Shown here piece after piece: positions 8,610 to 18,074 of a stretch of 64,000 nt of DNA; within the stretch, counting starts at the first letter, position 1, and every line of letters begins with the position of its first letter. The position numbers were made by a program, and so were the translations under genes. Source of the stretch: Lentisphaeria bacterium (lineage in GTDB: Bacteria; Verrucomicrobiota; Lentisphaeria; Oligosphaerales; Oligosphaeraceae); assembly GCA_016288215.1 (NCBI GenBank), contig JAEEYQ010000046.1, forward strand, positions 116,182 through 180,181. The letters are read 5' to 3'. Under the pieces are notes generated by a model. The model did not search any database and was not told the DNA's origin. It saw only the letters and a program-made list of their open reading frames with translations.

Positions 8610-9028
8610 TTGGTGGCAGCCCGTTGAAATTGTTCACAGTCATCCATGGGTTCCACATCCTGATTCTTCAACTGACAACGGCTGAAAAACGGATGCTTGA
8701 TATAGTAGCGGCAGTCTCGACAAAACCGCATTTTTGATTTATCTTCTTGAAGCTGAGTAACTTGCAACGCATCTTCCGTATCTTTGTCCGACATATTGAA
8801 CAAATTGGACAACTTGTCGAGGCCAGACGAGCTCTTTTTATTTGTAACACCTTGCGCATCAGATGGTTCTGAATTCGAAACGGGAATGGGAGACTTGCAG
8901 AAGGCGCAGACCAGAACTTCGCCAGTGACCTTGAATCCATCCATGATCCGTTTGACGGACACAAGGGACTCTTGATGGCAATGGTTGCAGAAAAAACGTT
9001 GGCCTTCGTGAAGATGTTCAGTTGACAT
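8606..9028 (-). CDS. Small protein with two four-cysteine zinc-ribbon-like modules
   Basis: The 140-residue protein has a first zinc-ribbon (FFCNHC near residue 14, then VCAFC) and, after a polar linker of about 60 residues, a second cluster FCRDCRYY...RCQLK...DDCEQF. The spacing suggests two structural zinc sites. I see no signal peptide or catalytic motif. ATG 9028 is the first convincing start, but it has no clear ribosome site and the extension upstream opens with TTG. It is translationally coupled to the lipoprotein downstream. No named family is recognised. Confidence 0.6.
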   Translation of the reverse strand: MSTEHLHEGQRFFCNHCHQESLVSVKRIMDGFKVTGEVLVCAFCKSPIPVSNSEPSDAQGVTNKKSSSGLDKLSNLFNMSDKDTEDALQVTQLQEDKSKMRFCRDCRYYIKHPFFSRCQLKNQDVEPMDDCEQFQRAATK

Positions 9029-9353
9029 GTAAAACAGGCTTTGTTTGATGAGATATTCGCCATGAAAGCGGTTGAGGGCTGAAAACGACAACACAAAAAT
9101 GTAATTCCGTAGAATGGCAAAGGCAAACCGTCAACGACAGAATTTTCCAAAAGCGACATGATAGACAATTGTAAAACAACGTGAAAAAGCGCCGTCGGAT
9201 TGGGCTCCAGGGCTTGGAAAAGCGCTATATATAACGTCGCATAATATCGATTATGTTTAATTTTGGATAACGGAAAAGCCAGATTAGATATGGGATAATT
9301 TGTTTATTACCAATTACTTGTATTTATCAACTCATGGACCTGTTCATAACTTT

Positions 9354-9435
9354 TTGATAACTTTTCTTCAGATATATTATAAATGAACCGCGATTTGATA
9401 ACTTTTCTTCAGATATATTATAAATGAACCGAGAA
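9354..9435. repeat. 41-bp direct repeat, two copies
   Basis: TTGATAACTTTTCTTCAGAT plus ATATTATAAATGAACCGCGA occurs twice in immediate succession with a period of 41 bases. It lies in a 560-bp AT-rich gap (9029-9590) that holds no gene and leads into the radC promoter. Confidence 0.85.
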
Positions 9436-9495
9436 CTGCCGCCGCCAAGCAGCTTGTTCGCTTCTGTTTATTCCGTGTCTTCTGTGGACTCTTTG
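9435..9495. repeat. MITE-like element, right-end fragment
   Basis: Only the right half of the inverted-repeat family is present: a CTGCCGCC core remnant, TTATTCCGTGTCTTCTGTGG and a second TTCTGTGGAC. It abuts the 41-bp direct repeat. Confidence 0.6.
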
Positions 9496-9514
9496 GAATT
9501 CTGTGGACTGTTTA

Positions 9515-9543
9515 CTGGAAATATTGCAAAATCATGATATAAT
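9515..9543 (+). promoter_or_regulatory. Putative promoter of radC
   Basis: A perfect TATAAT (9538-9543) lies 17 bases after a weak -35 CTGGAA (9515-9520). The gene starts 47 bases further on. The poor -35 keeps confidence moderate. Confidence 0.4.
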
Positions 9544-9590
9544 ATGAATTCAATTATATGCTTTATTTATCAATATGTGAAAGAATGTGA

Positions 9591-10427
9591 ATGAATCCCT
9601 TTCCTAAATCCGAAATGCCGCGCGAACGGCTTCTCCGTCATGGGGCATCTGCCCTTGGCATCCGAGAGCTTTTGGCGATTATTCTTCGAACGGGAACCAA
9701 AGGCCATTCGGTTTTGGCTCTGGCCGATGATCTGCTGGCCGCCTTTGAGGGAAATCTGGAGACACTCAGCCAGGCATCCATCAGTGAATTGTCTCAAGTC
9801 TCTGGCATTGGCCAGACAAAGGCCATCGAAATCTGCGCCGCCTTCGCCCTATCCCGACATTTGGCCTATCTAAAGGCCACTCGCCTGCCCTGCTTCAAAT
9901 CCCCTGATGACATCGTTCCGTACATGCGTACAAAGCTGTTGGGCTGCAAACAGGAGCAGTTCCATAGCCTGCTTTTGGACAGACATCTCAATCTCATGAA
10001 GGATGAATTGGTCTCTATTGGATTGGTGGACAAGAGTTTAGTGCATAGCCGCGAGGTTTTTCGCCAAGCGATTCGCGCCGCGGCCACCTCCATCATCCTG
10101 TGCCACAATCATCCGTCGGGCAATGTCATTCCGTCCAAACAGGATATAGAGACCACAAAGGCGCTATACGAGGCGGGAGAGCTGTTGGGGATTCCCATCA
10201 TCGACCACATCATTGTCAGCAGTTGCCCCGCAGTATCCTCCGAAAAGCCATACTTCAGCTTTCTGGAAGCGGGTTTGATTCGTGAAAATGCCATTTTGGT
10301 GAAGCGGAACCGACAAAAGCAGGGGAAAAAGGGCAAAGAGAAGAGCGAAGAGGCCGACGAGGACATGGATTCCCCCATGGTCGCCTCCGAGCCGCCGCAT
10401 GGCAATGACGGTCATGATGGCAGATGA
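9591..10427 (+). CDS. radC: RadC family JAB/MPN-domain protein
   Basis: The 278-residue protein has an N-terminal helix-hairpin-helix-like region (LSQVSGIGQTKAIE, residues 67-80). The JAMM metallo-motif follows: E138-L with HNHPSGNVIPSKQD at 172-185 giving the two His and the Asp. It is named as a DNA repair protein, but the biochemical role is unsettled in the family. The last 40 residues form an unusual highly charged tail (KQGKKGKEKSEEADEDMD). The start ATG has only a weak purine-rich site. The gene is monocistronic and followed by heptamer repeats. Confidence 0.9.
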   Translation: MNPFPKSEMPRERLLRHGASALGIRELLAIILRTGTKGHSVLALADDLLAAFEGNLETLSQASISELSQVSGIGQTKAIEICAAFALSRHLAYLKATRLPCFKSPDDIVPYMRTKLLGCKQEQFHSLLLDRHLNLMKDELVSIGLVDKSLVHSREVFRQAIRAAATSIILCHNHPSGNVIPSKQDIETTKALYEAGELLGIPIIDHIIVSSCPAVSSEKPYFSFLEAGLIRENAILVKRNRQKQGKKGKEKSEEADEDMDSPMVASEPPHGNDGHDGR

Positions 10428-10510
10428 CTCCCCTGCCCTGTAATGTCTTTGAACTTATTGATATGTGGATATTTGTAACGATTCAGAACCCCTGATGGTG
10501 AAATAGCAGT

Positions 10511-10600
10511 TTTTCACTTTTCACTTTTCACTTTTCACTTTTCACTTTTCACTTTTCACTTTTCACTTTTCACTTGACATTTGACATTTGACATTTGACG
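10511..10600. repeat. Heptamer tandem repeats, TTTTCAC class then TTTGACA class
   Basis: Nine copies of ACTTTTC (10511-10574) change without interruption into three to four copies of ATTTGAC. Both classes keep the same 7-bp period across the junction. No gene lies between 10428 and 10747. Confidence 0.92.
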
Positions 10601-10693
10601 TGAGACGCGAGATGTGTAAATTGCTTATAAAACGTTGTTTATAGCAGATTTTCATGATCAACATTTAACCCCAGCAACGGCTATCTTAGCCCT

Positions 10694-10736
10694 TCTCGTC
10701 TCTCATCTCTCGTCTCTCGTCTCCCGTCTCCCGTCC
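10694..10736. repeat. Heptamer tandem repeats, CTCTCGT/CTCCCGT class
   Basis: Six consecutive heptamers (CGTCTCT, CATCTCT, CGTCTCT and CGTCTCC variants) drift from CTCTCGT to CTCCCGT. The array lies just beyond the 3' end of the GH28-like gene. Confidence 0.88.
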
Positions 10737-10747
10737 CATTCCATATT

Positions 10748-12037
10748 TCAAGGGCAACGGCCTCCTGCCTTGTCTTCGGCGACTGTGCCGTTGGGCGTGC
10801 TGTTCACGCAGGCGATGAGGCGCGTGACCTCCTCCAAAGGCGCCTCTTTGCGGATGGCGCAGCGGGTGAAGGAGATGTTTTCCGCGTTTCGCAGGAGCCA
10901 GAAGGCCCTGGGCGCCTGAGTCGTCCGCTCCGTGTAGTCAAAGTCGTCGTCTTGGAAGACGGCCTCGGGAGCGATTTCGGCGGCGGTGAGCCGCACATTG
11001 TCGAACACGATGTCCCGAATGTCACCAAATTGGTAGGCGTCAATGAGATTGGCCGCGCTGACCGTTCCTCTGATGTTAGAGAAAAGGAGGTTCTCGATGC
11101 GGGCGGTGACGGGGCCCACGGTCCGTCCCCAGGCGTTGCTGTGGAGGGAGAAAGGCCGTTTTGCCTCGATGTAGAGATTGCTGAACATGCATTGCTCAAT
11201 CTGCAGGCTGGCGTTTGCCCAATATTGCGTGGCGATGCAGAAACCGGTCCGCGAGCCGATGATCTGGCAGTTGTCCATGGTGACACGGCGAATCAGCCCG
11301 CCGCCCACGCCGATGCGCACCGCGTTGCAAACCGTTGTCAGAATGCAATTTGTGATGGTGATGTTTTCGGCGACGGGATGCTCCATGCCGAAATCGGACG
11401 AACTGCGGATGGCAATGCAGTCGTCGCCGGTCTCGATTTGGCAATTGCTGACGGTCACTCCGCGGCAGGCCTCGATGTCAAGGCCGTCGCCATTGGGCGT
11501 GTGCATCGGATTGACAATCCGCAGGCCATCGATCCGAACATGGGAGCAGCCATAGAGGAAACAGCTCCAGTAAGGGGAATTGGTCAACTGGACGTCCGCA
11601 ATCGTCACATTCTCGCAGTTGCGGATGAACAGCATTTGGGCCGGCCGCCAGGTGATGGTCTCGTAGGAGCAGACGATGTCCGACGGAAGCTCATAGAAGG
11701 CCGGACGATTGCCGTCGATGCGGCCGCCGCCGCGAATGACGATGTTGTCCACGTTGTCCGCAATGATGAAATGGGCTCCGGACACGCATTCGGTGGGGTA
11801 TATTTTATTGAAGGGGGCGAAGTCATCGGCGTTGTAGTCTTTCGGGTTGCTGGAGGCCAGCAGGACGGCGCCTGGAGACAGCTCAAGGCCGCCGTCGCCG
11901 CGCAGATAGAGGGTTCCGCACACATAGGTCCCCGGAGGGAAATAGGCGATGCCTCCCGCCTCGATGGCATTTTGTATCGCCTTGGTATCCAATGAGATGC
12001 CGTCTCCGACAGCACCAAAGTCCTTCACGTTGTTCAT
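10748..12037 (-). CDS. Glycoside hydrolase family 28-like (polygalacturonase-type beta-helix)
   Basis: The 429-residue protein opens with the GH28 signature NVKDFGAVGDG and FPPGTYVCGTLYL. It then shows a right-handed beta-helix pattern with NSPYWS at 153 and the acidic catalytic region PNGDGLDIEA (181-190) and GDDCIAI (204-210). It has no signal peptide, unlike its neighbour, so it probably acts on oligosaccharides in the cytoplasm. The usual GHG and RIK motifs are replaced, so the substrate may differ from pectin. ATG 12037 has GAGGAG 10 bases upstream. It is 28 bases downstream of the clan GH-A-like gene and probably cotranscribed with it. Confidence 0.85.
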   Translation of the reverse strand: MNNVKDFGAVGDGISLDTKAIQNAIEAGGIAYFPPGTYVCGTLYLRGDGGLELSPGAVLLASSNPKDYNADDFAPFNKIYPTECVSGAHFIIADNVDNIVIRGGGRIDGNRPAFYELPSDIVCSYETITWRPAQMLFIRNCENVTIADVQLTNSPYWSCFLYGCSHVRIDGLRIVNPMHTPNGDGLDIEACRGVTVSNCQIETGDDCIAIRSSSDFGMEHPVAENITITNCILTTVCNAVRIGVGGGLIRRVTMDNCQIIGSRTGFCIATQYWANASLQIEQCMFSNLYIEAKRPFSLHSNAWGRTVGPVTARIENLLFSNIRGTVSAANLIDAYQFGDIRDIVFDNVRLTAAEIAPEAVFQDDDFDYTERTTQAPRAFWLLRNAENISFTRCAIRKEAPLEEVTRLIACVNSTPNGTVAEDKAGGRCP

Positions 12038-12065
12038 GGTCGCCAATCTCCTCGTTTCGGGTCCC

Positions 12066-14222
12066 CTACTCCAGCTCCAGCCCATGGACAATGAGCGGCG
12101 CGCCGTCCAACGCCAGCGTCACCTGCCCATTGACGGCCGTGACGACGCGGCGACGGCCGATGCAGTCCCGCACGACCACGTCCCCTTTGGCCTTGAACAC
12201 ATGGGAAGTTTTTGTCTTCCAATGACTTATCCATGGCTCAAGATGGATGAAATCATCGGATTTCGCACTTTGGACGGTGCCGTCCGTCCGATCGTAAAGC
12301 ACGGCGAAACGTCCCGTCGGGGTGACGAACTCCATACCCCTCAGCGCCGTTCCGGCTCGTTCGACATAACGCACAAATTCCGCGCCATCAAGCTCTTCCG
12401 CAATTGTCGCGAACGCCATGAGCGAGGGCTTGGGGCTGCAGTCCCGATTCAGCAGGCCGAAATCGTACTCCCGATCATTGATGTTGATGCCTCCCACATC
12501 GAACCACACTCCGTTGTGCATCTGGTAGAACAGCACGGCCGCCATCCCCTCCGCCTTTCCAATGGCAAAGGTAAGTATCGTGTTTTCAGCGGATTGGCGC
12601 ATGGAGTCCACCCACCAGTTGTTTGACTGGGTGTTGGCATAGACTTCCGTCAGATACAGCGGTTTCACCCCCAGACGGTCCAAAACGGCCTTTGTGCGGC
12701 GAATGGCCCCAAGATAGGTCCATCCTTCCCCTGTGTCATCGGGAGTCATATTGCCACGGCCCGGATGCAGCGCCACGGCGTCGAACCAGTCCCAGCCGCC
12801 CTGCTTGGCGATTTCCTCCTGAAACAGCGGATCGGCGCCTCCAAGACCCAGGCAAACCAGATTGATGTCCGCTCCCGCCTGTTTGCGTTGCATAATCTCC
12901 TTAACCCAAGATAGATACACATTCACCTTCCGAGTCCGGTCCTCCGCGTCTTTCACAAAATTCCATTCATTGCAAAACTCCCACGCCACATTGCCGCGCT
13001 TTCGGTACTGTTCCACCATGCCGTCCAGTTTCGCCGCATCCGCCTCCTGGAAGGGCTGTTTGGGCGACACGTTGTTGTGCATCATGGCCACCATGCCGTA
13101 TGGCCGCAGCTCATGGCTGTTGCCTTCGCGAACATAATGGACGCCAAGCCGTTGCATCAGCCGAAACACCTCTTCTCTTGAGGGGACGTTGAAAAAGGCG
13201 GATATTCCTATGTTGCTCTTATCCAGATACTTAAACAAAAATGGCGGAAGGGTTGCCACCGTTGACCGAGAGAAGATCTCCGTTCCATTGATGACGGCGC
13301 TTGCCTCCACAAATGCCATATCATGTTCCGCCAGAGGCAGTTCGATGTTCCATTTGGCGCTGCCGTCGGGAGCCAAATCCAGCTGGTGGGTGTTCTCCGC
13401 CAGCACCGTTCCGTCAAAATTCCGCGCCCATATCCGAATTGCCGCGGAAAGGGCGTTGCGCTGACAGTTCGTCGCGGTCACCGTGACCTGCGGCATTCCG
13501 TCGGAGAAGATGTTGAAGGGACGGTCGGTCGTCAACGCCACGCACAGGGGGCGGCCGGCGCGGCGGGCGGCGACTTCCTCCGCGGTCACTCCTTTTTTCG
13601 TCACCACAAAGGACATTTTCCCCTGATAAGGCTGAATCCCCTCTTCTTTTGTCGTCTTCTCCATCTTCAGATGTTCGCGAAAGGTGTCTCCCCACATGAC
13701 GTTGCCGGTAATCACATACCATGCATCCAATTCACCGCTAACTCCCTCTATTCTACGGAGATAGCAATCTTTCTCCTCATAAGGGACACCGCCCTTCTCG
13801 CTTCGCTTCCAGACGCCGATCTTGTCTACGCGGCGTTTTTGATCCGAGCCGGCCCACTCCTGCATGACGCCGCCCAAACTTCCCTTGAAGTCATCGGGAA
13901 CCCGAATGGCATACGTCACGTCAAACCCAAAGGGCGTCAGTTCCACACGGGCCTGGACCTCAGTCTTGCCATCGGCGTCATTTTCCACCCGATAGCCGAT
14001 GTCCATCGCTCCTTCGGCGATCTTTTCGGCATGGAGGGGAACCGCCACCGGCGGACACCATGCAAAGTCCATGTTTCCTATGGAAATCTCCCGTTGGCCT
14101 TGGGCGTTCAGCAGCCACAGCTTGCCATCCTCAAACCGCAGGACGAAGCGCTCGCCGCGCAGTTCCACCTGCGCTAACAGGCAGCAGGACAACAACATGC
14201 AAATTCCAATCCAACGATTCAT
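12066..14222 (-). CDS. Secreted clan GH-A-like glycosidase
   Basis: The 718-residue protein has a signal peptide (MNRWIGICMLLSCCLLAQ) and about 300 residues of beta-rich N-terminal domain. A TIM-barrel region follows with AWEFCNEWN (E419 in the acid/base Asn-Glu position) and PLYLTEVYAN (E526 in the nucleophile position), a spacing typical of clan GH-A. The exact family cannot be fixed by eye; GH39- or GH79-like and uncharacterised PVC families are possible. A C-terminal beta domain (after 620) probably packs on the barrel. It leads a two-gene unit with the GH28-like gene. Confidence 0.75.
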   Translation of the reverse strand: MNRWIGICMLLSCCLLAQVELRGERFVLRFEDGKLWLLNAQGQREISIGNMDFAWCPPVAVPLHAEKIAEGAMDIGYRVENDADGKTEVQARVELTPFGFDVTYAIRVPDDFKGSLGGVMQEWAGSDQKRRVDKIGVWKRSEKGGVPYEEKDCYLRRIEGVSGELDAWYVITGNVMWGDTFREHLKMEKTTKEEGIQPYQGKMSFVVTKKGVTAEEVAARRAGRPLCVALTTDRPFNIFSDGMPQVTVTATNCQRNALSAAIRIWARNFDGTVLAENTHQLDLAPDGSAKWNIELPLAEHDMAFVEASAVINGTEIFSRSTVATLPPFLFKYLDKSNIGISAFFNVPSREEVFRLMQRLGVHYVREGNSHELRPYGMVAMMHNNVSPKQPFQEADAAKLDGMVEQYRKRGNVAWEFCNEWNFVKDAEDRTRKVNVYLSWVKEIMQRKQAGADINLVCLGLGGADPLFQEEIAKQGGWDWFDAVALHPGRGNMTPDDTGEGWTYLGAIRRTKAVLDRLGVKPLYLTEVYANTQSNNWWVDSMRQSAENTILTFAIGKAEGMAAVLFYQMHNGVWFDVGGININDREYDFGLLNRDCSPKPSLMAFATIAEELDGAEFVRYVERAGTALRGMEFVTPTGRFAVLYDRTDGTVQSAKSDDFIHLEPWISHWKTKTSHVFKAKGDVVVRDCIGRRRVVTAVNGQVTLALDGAPLIVHGLELE

Positions 14223-14338
14223 TCCCTTTTCTCCGTCATTTTCCAGCCTTTTTCACGGTGAAGCGTTGCCAATAACGTAACCTTTTTTCAGCGATTTTCC
14301 ATTTCGAAGGCTTGGAAATTCGCAATAGGCGGGACGCG

Positions 14339-14495
14339 GGACGCGAAAAGTGAAAAGTGGAAAGTGGAAAGTGAAAAGTGGAAAGTGAAACGCGGGATGC
14401 GGAAAGTGAAAAGCGGAAAGTGGAAAGTGGAAAGTGAAAAGTGGAAAGTGAAAAGTGGAAAGTGAAAAGTGGAAAGTGAAAAGTGAAAAGCGGGC
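14339..14495. repeat. Heptamer tandem repeats, GTGGAAA/GTGAAAA class
   Basis: About 20 heptamers of GAAAAGT, GGAAAGT and occasional GCGGGAT form a 150-bp array between two minus-strand glycosidase genes. Reading frames through it yield FTFHFPLSTFHF-like peptides, which are a product of the 7-base period and not genes. Confidence 0.92.
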
Positions 14496-14522
14496 CAAAT
14501 GCCTAAAGGCGAATGGCTTAGC

Positions 14523-17063
14523 TCAATAGCGAATTTGGATTTCGGGCCAGAGGATATGCAGAGGCTCCTGTTCCGCAGGCATATCCGTATAGTAGACCAT
14601 GCGGATGACATTTTCTCCCATCCAAAGCAGTTCAGGCGGCACCTCAAGCGTATGCATGCCTTTCTTCCACCAATCGGGGACCATAAGGTCCGTCTCCCGT
14701 TTGGGCAGACCGAAACTGGAGGACGCCTCATCCGCCTCGCCATTGCCCGTATGGGAGCCCACAAACTGTCCGTTGAGATAGACATCCAGCTTTTCGTGGC
14801 TGTTCAGCGAGCGGAAATTCAAGATCAAGGAGACTTTGGGCTCCAGAGAGTTGCGTTTGGCGGCGGCAATGTCGTCCGCCACGCGCAGCAAGGCCAATTG
14901 AGTTTCCGTGAACGCGGCGTCGGAGGCGGCGCGTTTGGGTTCGATGGGCGTCAGGTCAAGGAAGGGACCTGCAATATAGTTCTTCGGCGCAAATTCCACA
15001 TTGGCGGGGTCATTCACCTTCAGGAAAAAGTCCTTATGGTTTACGAAAAAGGAACTTACCGCATGATTGAAGACCACGCCGTCCGCTTTGGAACGCATGA
15101 ACATCAGCATCTGCGCATTGATTTCGTGTTCACTCTTGCCTCTTGAATAGCGGGGAATCCCGTCCGGATCATCATCGCGATTGAAGATGCGGAGGCTCTG
15201 GTCCAGGCCACCGTAAATCTTCCCGCTGGTCTTTTGGCTATGGCGAAGGAAGCCTTCGAGGCGCACATCGAATTCATAGCGGTTCTTCCCAATGGGAACG
15301 GCGGTGGGAACCAGCACGTCCACCAATTTTTCGTCCAGCCAAGTTTTCCAGTCAAGTCCATAGGAATCAAGATGTTGCGAAGGTATGGCCACTTGCATTG
15401 CAATGCGTTTGCCCTGCTTCTCGCCCTCTTCATCCAACATTTTGCGGACATCTCGTATGAATCCATTCATGATTTCCGCATCCGGTTCCGTGAAATACGG
15501 CGGATAGACGGCCAAATCCACAGAAATTCCATCCACGCCTGAGGCCGCCAGCTCCCGCAGGATGGCCAGTTTGAAGTCCCTGACTTCCTTGAACTTGAAG
15601 TCCAGATTGGCATTGCCCTTTATGCGATATTCGGGATGCCGTTTGTTCAATTCTCCTACAAATCCAATCCACATCCACGACTGTGAATCCACAGGGCCGT
15701 ATTCGTGATTCATCTCCAGCCGTGAATAGAGCTTCAGCTTGTGCTGATGGGCCAAATCAGCCATAAGGGCTTGTGGATCAATGCCTTCCGAAATAAGTTG
15801 ATTGATGTTGTCAACGACGTACTTGTCTCCAGGAGTGAATTTTGTCTTCCATTGTTCGTCCTTGACCGCATAGCCGAACAATTCGCCCGCCTTGGTGCGG
15901 TGCGTGAAGGTGCTTCCAGGGCCAGTGCCGAAAATCAGATACTCCACCCCGCTTCCTTCAAATGGCGTAATATGTTTATTTTCAAGTATTTCTGACTTAA
16001 TTGGCGGTTTAAGCTCCCACCATGGAGTGTATCCGTCCGTCCGCCATACGAATTCCAGTTTCTTCATAGGCTCCGGCTTCCAGAAGTAATCCTCAAGATG
16101 GCTTTCTCCTAGTCCGAAGATCTCCGTGATGAGCGCGGCATAGACATTGTTTATCACATACAGCCCAGCCGCCACGCTGAGCTCTTCGGAGACCGTGCCG
16201 TAGCTGTATTTCGATGCATCCGCCAGAGAGTAGTATTGGAAGCCGTTGATTTCCTGTGGCGCGAAGAACTTCTCGCGGCAGCGCTTGGCGCGTTCTTCCC
16301 AAGTGTAAATTCCTCCAACATCCTGTTTTACGGTTTCCGGTTGCTTGCAGGTCAACAAGGGATTCTGCATGAGCTCCCATAGAGAAGCCATGCGTCCGTC
16401 CTTTTTAAGGAAATAGATGCCGAAGCGTGGGTCGCAATATCCCCAATGGCCGTCCACATAGGCTTCTGCGGTGATATGTCCTCCAATGTCATGCATGATG
16501 ATACGGGCTGGAATGTCGGCCACTTCGCATAATGCGGTGAAGAGGCGCCCCAACGTCTCGCACAAGTCCTCTCCTTTGTCAATAAGCATTTCCTCCGTGC
16601 CGCCGTAGAACCATCTTTTGTCTCCGGGCCCCGGCAGGTGCTTTTTCTTTAAGTCTCTGCAATAGCGCATGATAGAGAGAACTTTTTCCTGCGTGGTTGG
16701 CTTCCCTTCCACCAATTCGGCCACAATTCTCTCCAGCTGCGGCCGCGTTCCCTTTACATAGCGGGGTGTCGGAATATACTCTTCATACAAAAATCTCTGT
16801 GTCTGCGGGGTCAGGACAATCTGTTCCTGCCGTAGTTGGAACTCCACATTGTCGCCATAGTTGACTGCAAGTTGCTCGTAATTGCAAATATAGGCTTTCT
16901 GTCGCAGGTCGCCGACAATATGCTTGACGGCCTCCATCCCCTGATAATCCTTCAGTTCCTCATGGCTAGAGACCACAGCTTCCTTGAAGAAGCTTGAAGA
17001 GGATGCACAACATCCTGATAAGCAGCAACTTACAACTAACAGCAAATTACAGAACGATTTCAT
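14523..17063 (-). CDS. Lipoprotein: transglutaminase-like domain fused to a glycosidase-like barrel
   Basis: The 846-residue protein has a lipobox LSGC (Cys18). Residues 100-220 look like a transglutaminase/protease-like domain with candidate triad Cys168 (GEDLCETL), His196 (GGHITAEAYVDGHW) and Asp211 (YCDPRFG). From about 370 to 700 there is a TIM-barrel-like region (WMWIGFVGEL, GVDGISVDLAVYPPYF, DVLVPTAVPIG, IYGGLDQSL) resembling glycosidase-like proteins of the GH10-like/DUF family. A C-terminal beta domain follows. The combination is unusual. A TTGTTT/TATAAA promoter candidate lies 25-50 bases upstream, and AAGGTG precedes the ATG. Confidence 0.7.
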   Translation of the reverse strand: MKSFCNLLLVVSCCLSGCCASSSSFFKEAVVSSHEELKDYQGMEAVKHIVGDLRQKAYICNYEQLAVNYGDNVEFQLRQEQIVLTPQTQRFLYEEYIPTPRYVKGTRPQLERIVAELVEGKPTTQEKVLSIMRYCRDLKKKHLPGPGDKRWFYGGTEEMLIDKGEDLCETLGRLFTALCEVADIPARIIMHDIGGHITAEAYVDGHWGYCDPRFGIYFLKKDGRMASLWELMQNPLLTCKQPETVKQDVGGIYTWEERAKRCREKFFAPQEINGFQYYSLADASKYSYGTVSEELSVAAGLYVINNVYAALITEIFGLGESHLEDYFWKPEPMKKLEFVWRTDGYTPWWELKPPIKSEILENKHITPFEGSGVEYLIFGTGPGSTFTHRTKAGELFGYAVKDEQWKTKFTPGDKYVVDNINQLISEGIDPQALMADLAHQHKLKLYSRLEMNHEYGPVDSQSWMWIGFVGELNKRHPEYRIKGNANLDFKFKEVRDFKLAILRELAASGVDGISVDLAVYPPYFTEPDAEIMNGFIRDVRKMLDEEGEKQGKRIAMQVAIPSQHLDSYGLDWKTWLDEKLVDVLVPTAVPIGKNRYEFDVRLEGFLRHSQKTSGKIYGGLDQSLRIFNRDDDPDGIPRYSRGKSEHEINAQMLMFMRSKADGVVFNHAVSSFFVNHKDFFLKVNDPANVEFAPKNYIAGPFLDLTPIEPKRAASDAAFTETQLALLRVADDIAAAKRNSLEPKVSLILNFRSLNSHEKLDVYLNGQFVGSHTGNGEADEASSSFGLPKRETDLMVPDWWKKGMHTLEVPPELLWMGENVIRMVYYTDMPAEQEPLHILWPEIQIRY

Positions 17064-17156
17064 AAAGCACCTTGCTAGGCAACCTGTTTATATTAAATAC
17101 GTTATGAAAACAAGTCCACTTACGGACAGCATTTTGTTTTTTACATCTTCACGACA

Positions 17157-17188
17157 TGAAAAAGCCGATGGTCAGGGCGGCCATCGGC
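17157..17188 (-). terminator. Intrinsic terminator of the pseudopilin gene
   Basis: GCCGATGG (17164-17171) and CCATCGGC (17181-17188) form a perfect 8-bp stem. On the minus strand TTTTTC follows directly. It lies 33 bases after the pseudopilin stop. Confidence 0.8.
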
Positions 17189-17220
17189 CTGTTTCACTCT
17201 AACTTACTGGAAATCAGCAA

Positions 17221-17976
17221 TTAGGGCATATGAAGTTTGGTGTTGTCCTGCGCGTAGAAATAGATGGTGGCGTTGGAGTTGTTGGTCATTTTCCTGTAGT
17301 TGTTGAGAATGTCGCCTGCGGTGCAGGAGCCGACATGGCCGTCGCAGAATGCAATGTTCGCGCGCTCGTTGTGCATCAGCTTGACCATATCACTATGGTT
17401 CATATTGATGAGGCAGCAATAGGTGGGGGAGTTCAGGCTGGTCGCGGCCGTTCCGTACTCCCATGAGTCGGACAGCATGATGGAGGCGGACGGGTTCTTG
17501 AGCACGTTGGTCATGAGGAAGCGCTGGAACCGATGGGCACCCATTTCGAAAACGCCGTCGGGCCATCCCTGATGGTGGATGGTGCCATAGCAGCGCCAGT
17601 AGGTCTCCGCCGCGCCAAATTCGTTGCTGTAGTTCTGCGGGTTCTCCATCATGACCTTTGAACCGTAGGTGGGGCAGATGATGACGCCGGAATCCTCTTC
17701 AATGTAGCCTTGGGCAATCATGGTGCCCGCCCAGGAGAGCAGGTTGACCTGCTTGCCGTGGAGACGTCCGTTCACTTCGTAGTACAGGGGAATTCGACCG
17801 TTGTAGTCATCGTAGTAGAGCATGATGCTCTCCGCGCAGCCTTTCATGTTGGACACGCAATTGACGGCCAGCGCTTTCTGTTTGGCTTTGGCCAGAGCGG
17901 GCAGCAGCATGCCCGCCAGAATGGCGATGATGGCGATGACGACGAGGAGTTCGATGAGGGTGAAGGCTTTCTTCAT
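17221..17976 (-). CDS. Type II secretion-type pseudopilin with H-X9-DG motif
   Basis: The 251-residue protein starts with a type IV prepilin signal: [20 protein letters not shown], with a short basic leader, Phe+1-like position and Glu+5, then a hydrophobic helix. Prepilin peptidase would cut after Ala4. Near the end [14 protein letters not shown] contains the H-X9-D-G motif common in the large pseudopilin families of Lentisphaerota, Verrucomicrobia and Planctomycetes. It stands alone without gsp genes, as is usual for these expansions, and its role is unknown. It has a strong promoter (18075-18103), GAAAGG before the ATG, and its own terminator. Confidence 0.9.
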   Translation of the reverse strand: MKKAFTLIELLVVIAIIAILAGMLLPALAKAKQKALAVNCVSNMKGCAESIMLYYDDYNGRIPLYYEVNGRLHGKQVNLLSWAGTMIAQGYIEEDSGVIICPTYGSKVMMENPQNYSNEFGAAETYWRCYGTIHHQGWPDGVFEMGAHRFQRFLMTNVLKNPSASIMLSDSWEYGTAATSLNSPTYCCLINMNHSDMVKLMHNERANIAFCDGHVGSCTAGDILNNYRKMTNNSNATIYFYAQDNTKLHMP

Positions 17977-18074
17977 GGTATTTTCCTTTCTAACTTGTTC
18001 CTGTGCAAGGTTTTACCCCCCCAATTTTTTATCGGGGAGACAAAGGGGAAACCGCTACAGGAAACACGTGTATA

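Noticed and set aside
14253..14785. Frames encoding FTFHFPLSTFHF-type peptides
   Set aside because: They come from the 7-base repeat array, where 21 bases encode a 7-residue repeat. They overlap the real lipoprotein gene end.
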